The notes beneath the pieces were generated by a model that saw only the letters and a list, made by a program, of their open reading frames with translations, ran no database searches and was not told the DNA's origin. From Prinsepia uniflora (lineage: Eukaryota > Streptophyta > Magnoliopsida > Rosales > Rosaceae): a DNA stretch of 64,000 nucleotides. Below, in pieces: positions 57,401 to 64,000 of the stretch. The first letter of the stretch is position 1, and each line of letters opens with the position of its first letter. Location: the NCBI GenBank assembly GCA_032719365.1, contig CM064871.1, positions 69,117,586 through 69,181,585 on the forward strand, given 5' to 3'. The translations under genes were made by a program, and so were the position numbers.

Positions 57401-58790
57401 CTTAAGGTTGATCGCGGATGCGGGCTGTAGCAGAGATCGAGACTTCACACTTCTCCTCCTACGATCCTGGCGTACTCTGGAAGCCCCGGTGAGGGCTAGA
57501 GACGGAAAATGTCAGACGGGATCAGGCGCGTCCCACGTTAATCCTGGGGGATTTGGGATGGGTCATGATAGTGGGTGTAATTGAGCAACAAACTCTCAAA
57601 GTTACTTCATAAAATGGTTTCAAAAAAGCAACGCATGTACCCGCTACTTCTCAATCATACTCAATTGGTGGTCCTATTCTTCTATCACTAATAAATTAAA
57701 TTGCATAACTAGGATCATCATCGACTAGATCCTCAAATGCTCCATGAAACTTTAGGGCTGATTTCAACATCAAATAGGTCGAATTCCACCTAGTTGGCAC
57801 ATCCAATACCAAAAACCCTTTGCTCTTTAGCCTTCTCTGCACAATTTTAAAAATTGTCTAACCTACTAGGAGAAGAACTTACATATCTAACGACATTTTC
57901 AAATACTTTGAATAGAACTATTCAACTCATTCAAGCCATTATTGACAATCAAGTTAAGAATATGAGGAATACACCTAATATGAAAATTCCCCCCTTTATT
58001 CAAAAGTGCCACTGGAGATTTCCATTTGGTTGTTCTCTTAATCAAATAAAATAATCTAAAGTCATTCGAAGAAGCATTATCTACTGTAATAGTGAAAAGA
58101 TTCTCAATACCCCAATCAAATAAACATTCCTTCGAAAGCCTCCTAATTGAATCACCCTTATGGTTTGGAATCACAAAAAAATTTATAATTTGTTTTATGC
58201 AAGACTCAATCACAATCAATAAAATGAGCAGTGACAACCGTATAGTTGATGTTTTGAAGGGATGTCCATGTATAAGTTGTTATGCAAACTCTATAAGACT
58301 TGATAAATTCCTTTAGAGACTCTGTTTCAGCATAATACATACTAAGCACATCTCTAGCAACAGTCTGATGACATGGAACTTTTCACCTTGGATAAGTTTT
58401 AGCCATGAACGCACGAAACCCTTTTCCCTTCCCAAAAGAAGAAGGCAACTCATCTACAATGATCATCTCAACAAATGCTCTAATAATATCCTTTTGACCA
58501 AAACCCAACAGAAACTTATGTGGGATTTTTTAGAGACAAAACTTTTTGATTTTTTTTTTCCGCAGTCATATTAGGAGGATATTTAACATATTTTTTAATG
58601 TGACTAATCAAAGCCCTAGTTCCATTTTTGGCATAATCAGCAGCATACATATGATCATATTATACCTAGCCTTAGTGGCTTCAATACGTAGCAGACTTGT
58701 ACCTTTCAAAGTAATTCCATATATTTGCTCGCTGCCTTTTCTTTGCATGTTCTAGAAACTCCACATTACGCTCACCACTGGTCTAGGGTT
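54490..58790 (-). pseudogene. hAT transposase (RICESLEEPER-like) pseudogene, split by an LTR
   Basis: Minus-strand blocks in order from about 58700: NGTRALISHIKKYVKYPPN (BED-finger end), FIKSYRVCITTYTWTSLQNI with NYTVVTAHFIDCD, NHKGDSIRRLSKECLFDWGI, ENLFTITVDNASSNDF, NFHIRCIPHILNLIVNNGL. After the LTR comes YYFISFILDPHQKLEVVEDC, then a decayed dimerisation region near 54500-54800. This is the domain order of hAT transposases of the RICESLEEPER/DAYSLEEPER group, which cut and paste elements with 8-bp target duplications. Multiple stops and the 2.3 kb LTR make it inactive. Terminal inverted repeats were not found. Confidence 0.87.
55250..57570 (+). mobile_element. Solo LTR, 2.32 kb, inside hAT pseudogene
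   Basis: Starts TGTAACGACCTGTCCCG and ends GGGATGGGTCATGATA, near the usual terminus. Flanks ATGGG (55245-55249) and GTGGG (57571-57575) match at 4 of 5. Contains the palindrome with GGATGAGTGAC arms (55701-55726), the minisatellite of GGGCTTGAGGCCC units (56250-56520), and 'tttgtccactcacag' with 'gttgatcgcggatgcggg' near the end. Transposase similarity continues on both sides. Confidence 0.82.
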
Positions 58791-58799
58791 TGTTGTCCA

Positions 58800-60260
58800 C
58801 ATTTGATTCTTTATCAAATTATTGTGATTGTGACTCACAAATATTATCCACCTACAAAAGAAAACAGAAAATAGATTGTTAAGATTCTGGGTGATTTCTC
58901 TTCTAGTGATAGCATAATATATAAAAATGAAAATCTACTACCGCTCTATATAGAAAATAACAAACCGTCATACTACGTTAATTTTGTTAACACTTGTACC
59001 ATTCTCCATGCTCTTAATCACTCTATACGAATAATTACCTAATTACACTTGCTCTTAATCAAACAACTTAAATTCCATTGACTCAGAATACCATTCTCTT
59101 CAATTATTTCTCCCAACATTTTTCTTACAACTAACACTACATCGAAAATCAATAGAACAAAGGCTGCCAAGGGAGGCAAAAGGTGAACTAGGGAGGTTCC
59201 ATTACATGAAATAGCTCTACTACTTCTTTCATTCATCTAACATCATATCAAAACATTACCCAACAAAACCATCTTCAAATTCATTCCAGTCCAGCTTTAA
59301 TTTGATAATCAAATTAATCAAATAAACCACTAAATTAATCAAATTAAGCAAGTAGTAAATAGCAAGCAAGCAGGCTTTGTAGACAGAAACCAAGCATGAA
59401 AACCTAATTATTACTAAACAGATCGAAAACAGCAACCAAAAAGGGAAGATATATTAAAACAGCAACAACCTCATCTAATAGCATTCAATAGTATCACTAA
59501 TAAACATTCTACAACACAAATAAAAAAATATATATTAAATTATTACAAAAATGAATTTTTTTTACTAAATAGAATATATGAAAGATGCATATAAATTTTA
59601 AAAATGTGAAGGTACTTAAATCATGAAGAACAACTATTGTGTGCCTCAATTGAAAATAAATGATCATGAAGTAAGTGACCAAACTAAATAGGATGATGAG
59701 GCTAAAACACATTACTTGACTTTGATGAAATTTACTTGATAATTTTCAGTGCTGCATCCTAAACCAACCAAACAAAAAGCTAGAAATTCACAGTTTTACA
59801 ATGACCATAAGATTATGCTAAAAATAGAAAACGTTATAGCAGAAGACAATCTTGCATATATGTCTTCTAAACTCGGAAGGTCCTAAAGCTAGCTTCACAA
59901 CTAAAAAACTCCAAATGTTCATCAAATCTTGCAAAGTCCCATAAATAAAAGCTAAAGAAAAAAAATTATAAATATGGAAAAAGCTATTGGAAGAAGCTAA
60001 AGATGAAAATGACCAAAATAGCCTGCCACATAATCATCATAAACATCATTAGTATTAAGGGTATGAGCGGAAATGTGTGGAATCATAAAGCTATTGGAAG
60101 AAGCTAATGATGGAGATCGGAAGAAGTTAATGATGGAGATTGCATTTCTTCCAATTTGGATATTGCTCATATATATTATCTTCTTCATACGTGCACTAAT
60201 CCTACCCGCGTAATATAACAAACATATCCTTCCAAACTATTCACACGTATATTTTATATA
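58800..60260. other. AT-rich intergenic DNA, no supported gene
   Basis: Between the hAT pseudogene and the P450 gene 2 leader. Frames at 59039-59236, 59509-59712 and 59997-60221 show no domain. A 'gctattggaagaagctaa.gatg' phrase is repeated around 59981 and 60090, with a further partial repeat at about 60118. Confidence 0.5.
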
Positions 60261-60262
60261 GC

Positions 60263-60655
60263 GATGTTAATATAACAGCCTTACCGACATCCAAAACCAA
60301 AAGAAAGAAAAACAAATTGAAAATTGACTTGTTTGGGTGGCATATTTGATATAGGGATGTTAATATAACAAGAATAATAATTTATTGGAAAATTATGAAG
60401 TTATCACGTAATTTATAAATTATATAATGTTCAAATTATTTATATCGATGATATTTACGGCTCATAAATATTTACATATTAAATAATATATTTATCAACT
60501 GAATATATTATTTAATAGACAGATCTTGACAAACTATTTGATCCTTGTTTGGGAGGCATATTTGATATAAGGATGTTAATATAACAACCTTACCGACATC
60601 CAAAACCAAAAGAAAGAAAAACAAGTTGAAAAATGACTTCTTTGGGAGGCATATT
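60263..60655 (+). repeat. Duplicated leader of P450 gene 2 with an LTR relic
   Basis: A segment of about 85 bp ending at the start-codon region (60571-60655) has an upstream copy at 60263-60355, in which the ATG of 'gaaaaatgact' is TTG. A third partial copy ('tgtttgggaggcatatttga') lies at about 60546-60570, and a scrap of exon 1 ('cttgacaaactat') at about 60525-60537. Between them, 60381-60525 reads like a decayed start of the Tat-type LTR seen at 28880. Confidence 0.75.
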
Positions 60656-62711
60656 TGTGATTAATCTTTCAACCTGTGTGTGTTTGATTCTTGTCTTAGC
60701 TCTCATCATCATCGCCAGAAAGATCCTTGACAAACTATGGTGGACTCCGAGTCGCATACAGAAGATGATGGGTTTGCAGGGCATCAGAGGCCCTCCTTAC
60801 ACACTCGTTCATGGAAACACCAAACAAATCTCCAACATGATCAACCAAGCCGCCATGCGCGGCCCCGAAAACTTGTCACACGACATTTTTTCCGTAGTAG
60901 AACCTCACATTCACTCATGGACACAAACATATGGTAACCCATCTCTTGTTTGAATATATGTATTCTTAGTTTGATGGAATTAGATGTATGAATTTTGGTT
61001 ATGTTTTATGAACAACAGGGAAGATTTATCTTCAATGGAATGGTTCGAGCGCTCAGCTGGTGGTTACAGAGCCAGAGTTATGCAAAGAGATATTGAACAA
61101 CAAAGACAAAGCTTATCCGAAAAGAGAGCATACAAACATTGTGAAGAAAGTGTTAGGAGATGGCCTTCTGTCAACAACAAATGCTCAAAAATGGGCAAAA
61201 TTGCGAAAGCTCGCAACTCATTCCTTCCATGGAGAGAGTCTAAAAGTAAGCTAATTTCCCACTTAGACTATTATTATTAATAGTCAATTCCTCTGTCATC
61301 GTATTTACACATACCATGCCGGTGGTGTTTTTTTATTAGAGTATGGCTCCAGCAATAGTAGAAAGTGCTGAGACAATGCTAGAGAGATGGAGAGTTTTGG
61401 GAGAAAATAAAGAAGTTGAAGTGTTTGAAGAGTTTAGGCTGTTCACTTCAGAAGTGATTGCCAGAACAGCTTTTGGCAGCAACTACATTGAAGGAAAGGA
61501 CATGTTTGACAAGTTGATCAAATTAGGGTCCCTAGCTGCCAAAAACTCTCTCACCGTTAGGCTTCCTGGGATCAGGTAATTAACTTCGGGAACTGATTTT
61601 AATACTCTCATTTTTCTTATGCAGTCCTCCATTTTTCGTAACCCTTAGATTGAATACATCAAAACAAATTCAGTTGATAAAAACAAACATAGGAGTGTAG
61701 GGAGTGATAATCACTTCCCTTAACTTCGATCATTGATTTTCGGGCTAATCTGGATGTTCTGTTGTGGCATATAGGCTTTCCTGATTTCGATATAATTGCA
61801 GTAAGGTTTTCAGAACCCGCGATGAGATTGAAGCAGACAAGCTTGTGAAAGGCGTTCATGACTCCATAATGACGATTGTTAAGAAGAGAGTAGAAGACCA
61901 AAATGACAGTTTTGGATTGGGGAGTGATTTTCTTGGACTACTTTTGAAGGCTCATGATGACGATGATGATAGCCAGAGGATTTCCATGCAGGATTTGATT
62001 GACGAATGCAAGACTTTCTACCTAGCTGGGCAAGAAACCACCAACACATTGCTAGCTTGGACCGTCTTTCTTCTCGCGCACCATACAAACTGGCAAGAGG
62101 AGGCAAGAAATGAGGTTATTCAATTATTTGGGACACAAGCCCCGAGTAACCTTGATAAAATGTCCAAGCTCAAAATAGTAAGAAATGGATTCATCAAGCG
62201 ATCAAGTGCATCCATTAATTAAAAAATTAGTGTTGATCGATTGAGTTATCGGTCTAATTCAGTAACTTTGATGTTGAAGCAGATGACAATGATCTTGAAT
62301 GAGTCTCTGAGGTTGTATCCGCCAATTGTTTCTTTCGAAAGGAAAACTGAGAGGGAAGTTAGACTGGGAAGCCTCATTGTTCCCGCTGATGTTACATTGC
62401 TTGTCTCAAATCTTGCACTTCACCATGACCCTCGAATTTGGGGAGAAAGCGCGCAACTTTTCAGACCAGAGAGATTCGCGGAAGGAGTTGCGAAAGCAAG
62501 TAACAATAATATGGGAGGTTTCATTCCCTTTGGAATAGGACCTCGAACTTGTGTAGGCTTGAACTTCGCAACCATTGAAGTAAAGGTTGCTCTGTCGATG
62601 ATCTTGCAACGTTACAGCTTCACGCTTTCGCCAGGATACGTCCACCGCCCGCTTCAGTATGTGACGGTTCGGCCCAAACATGGAGTTCAGGTAATCATAA
62701 ATGCAATTTGA
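60633..62711 (+). CDS. CYP749A: Cytochrome P450, CYP72 clan, CYP749A-like (gene 2)
   Basis: A predicted ER-anchored haem monooxygenase of 522 aa. Exons by eye: 60633-60933, 61019-61245, 61340-61575, 61802-62177 and 62283-62711, with GT-AG introns. Exons 2-5 have exactly the lengths of gene 1; exon 1 is one codon shorter. The membrane anchor is at about residues 10-30 (LSTCVCLILVLALIIIARKI). Motifs: AGQETT at 330-335, ESLR at 387-390, PERF at 442-445, haem loop PFGIGPRTCVG with ligand Cys470. The protein closely resembles gene 1 along its whole length, so the two are recent paralogues, but acidic residues near 300-310 (HDDDDDSQR) and the Cys at the start of helix C differ. The start was chosen by alignment with gene 1. 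Substrate unknown. The frame is intact; upstream DNA is rearranged, so regulation may differ. Confidence 0.93.
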
Positions 62712-63031
62712 GCTGCAATGAAGACACCTTTTGTATGTGTATACAGATTTATATAAATAATTGCAGAATTTTTTTTAAGTGATTTGAGTTTGACAGATTT
62801 ATTGATTTTCATAAACTTTTATAGATTTGATAACGGAATTTTGCAGATTAGTCATATTGAATTTTATAGAATGTGGTTGAGTTTTGCAGAAAATGACATT
62901 GAGTTATGTAATTTGATAATTTCTTTTTTAAGAATTGTATAATCAAAATATAATAATTTTTTTACTAAAAATTCTCACACTAAATTAACATAAAATAATA
63001 TATATAATATTACATTTTTTTTTTGGAAATG

Positions 63032-63068
<37 letters not shown>

Positions 63069-64000
63069 TAACTATCAATGCGATTGAGAGGCTCTCGGGA
63101 GTCATGCATGCCATTGAAAATTTTTTTCTTCAAACAATAAATATATTCATATAAAGTTTATATTATTTAATTACTTATAATTCATATAATGAGTAATATA
63201 TGATAATAGATATTGGAATGACACTTGAATTTTGTTGAATCTATTGAAAAATATAAAAATCCCAAATAATATTATTTAAACCTTGTATAAAAGTCTATAG
63301 AAATCCCAAAAATGGAGGATATAAAGAAAAATCAAAATTTACACTAGAATATTTGTAAAACTCTACAAAACTCTACTATTTAATGAAATCTACAATACTT
63401 ATTGATGTTTTAAATACACCAAATTTTTATGTAATTATGAAATGTCATGATTGAATGCACCTTAATTTTTAATGACTTTATAAATATCTATAAAAGTATA
63501 GATAAATACTTTATACTTTTACTAACTCTTTAAAAGTCATAATTGAATATATTTGAACTTTTAGAGACATTTAAATTGTATGACAATCTCAATTAAATAG
63601 ACCCCCTTAGTTTAATATCTAAGATTAGATTGTATAATATAACACACTAAATTTCAGGTAATCATAATGAAAAATACATGTGATTGATTGATCATGGTAG
63701 GAAATGAATAAGATAACTTTTAGATTCCAGCTCGTTTAATGAAATTATAAAATTTAAGCGACAAAATTTAGACATTTTATTATTATTTTTCCCTTCATTG
63801 CCTTTTATGCTTTACCAACGTAAGTATTCCCTCCAAAAAGTAAGGGTGGGTATAAATCCATTATAAGAATTAACTGATCTGCTATAAATTATTATTCATT
63901 CAACTGTTTAGGTTTGTCCGGATAAAAATCAAACAGTCTGAGAATTCAAACCGCCACGTAGTAACAGTTTGACTTCGGATTTTCATTTTGGAAATTCAAT
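62712..64000. other. AT-rich downstream region, no gene
   Basis: No coding signal. Contains a TA dinucleotide run at about 63037-63065 and a dispersed repeat at 63610-63720 shared with 53360-53470. Confidence 0.55.

Noticed and set aside
62326..62681. ORFs on both strands in the last P450 exon
   Set aside because: Shadows of the P450 frame.
25093..62711. A biosynthetic gene cluster around the P450 genes
   Set aside because: No other enzyme gene is present in the window; two paralogues among transposons do not make a cluster.
23205..63065. TA dinucleotide runs at about 23205, 39788 and 63037 as features of interest
   Set aside because: Ordinary plant microsatellites.

Overview
This is a plant nuclear window, almost certainly from a eudicot. 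It holds two intron-containing cytochrome P450 genes of the CYP72 clan, set in about 60 kb of nested retrotransposons and DNA transposon remnants. The P450 sequences look most like CYP749A22-type proteins, and the repeats resemble those common in Rosaceae; the family-level placement is inference. I saw no bacterial features, tRNA genes, genuine rRNA genes or CRISPR arrays.

Layout. 1-16.7 kb is a tower of long-LTR Ty3/gypsy-type insertions. A LARD-like element (large LTRs, 3.15 kb non-coding interior) lies on the minus strand. A 3.28 kb solo LTR (TSD GGGGT) sits inside one of its LTRs, and the same LTR carries a patch of mitochondrial ccmC DNA. Beyond it are a 2.04 kb solo LTR (TSD ATAAG) and a chimeric LTR with a Cassandra tail (TSD CTCCA), both inserted in an older LTR. 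16.7-22.3 kb has two complete Cassandra TRIM elements with 5S-rRNA-like LTRs, lying among older degraded LTRs. 22.3-28.5 kb has the first P450 gene (25093-27164) between hAT-type non-autonomous elements. 28.9-38.0 kb is a complete but gag-only Tat-lineage gypsy element (TSD ATAAA), whose gag is split by another solo LTR (TSD TTTGC). 38.9-52 kb has a third hAT MITE, a solo LTR, a deleted Ty1/copia pol, a gypsy gag and an antisense plant-mobile-domain ORF. 52-59 kb has a poly(A)-type retroposon and a hAT transposase pseudogene split by a 2.3 kb LTR. The second P450 gene occupies 60633-62711, followed by AT-rich sequence.

Working genes. Only the two P450 genes read as intact by hand splicing (523 and 522 aa). 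They have five exons each with matching exon lengths and phases, in the same orientation, so they are a tandem duplication later pushed 33.5 kb apart by transposons. Everything else that codes is broken. The most unusual items are the mitochondrial DNA patch whose edge falls in the loop of an LTR palindrome, the Cassandra element whose two LTRs share an extra tRNA-like block, the gypsy/Cassandra chimeric LTR bounded by a target-site duplication, a family of three hAT MITEs, and a repeated, relic-filled leader upstream of the second P450. I did not find a new enzymatic or defence system.
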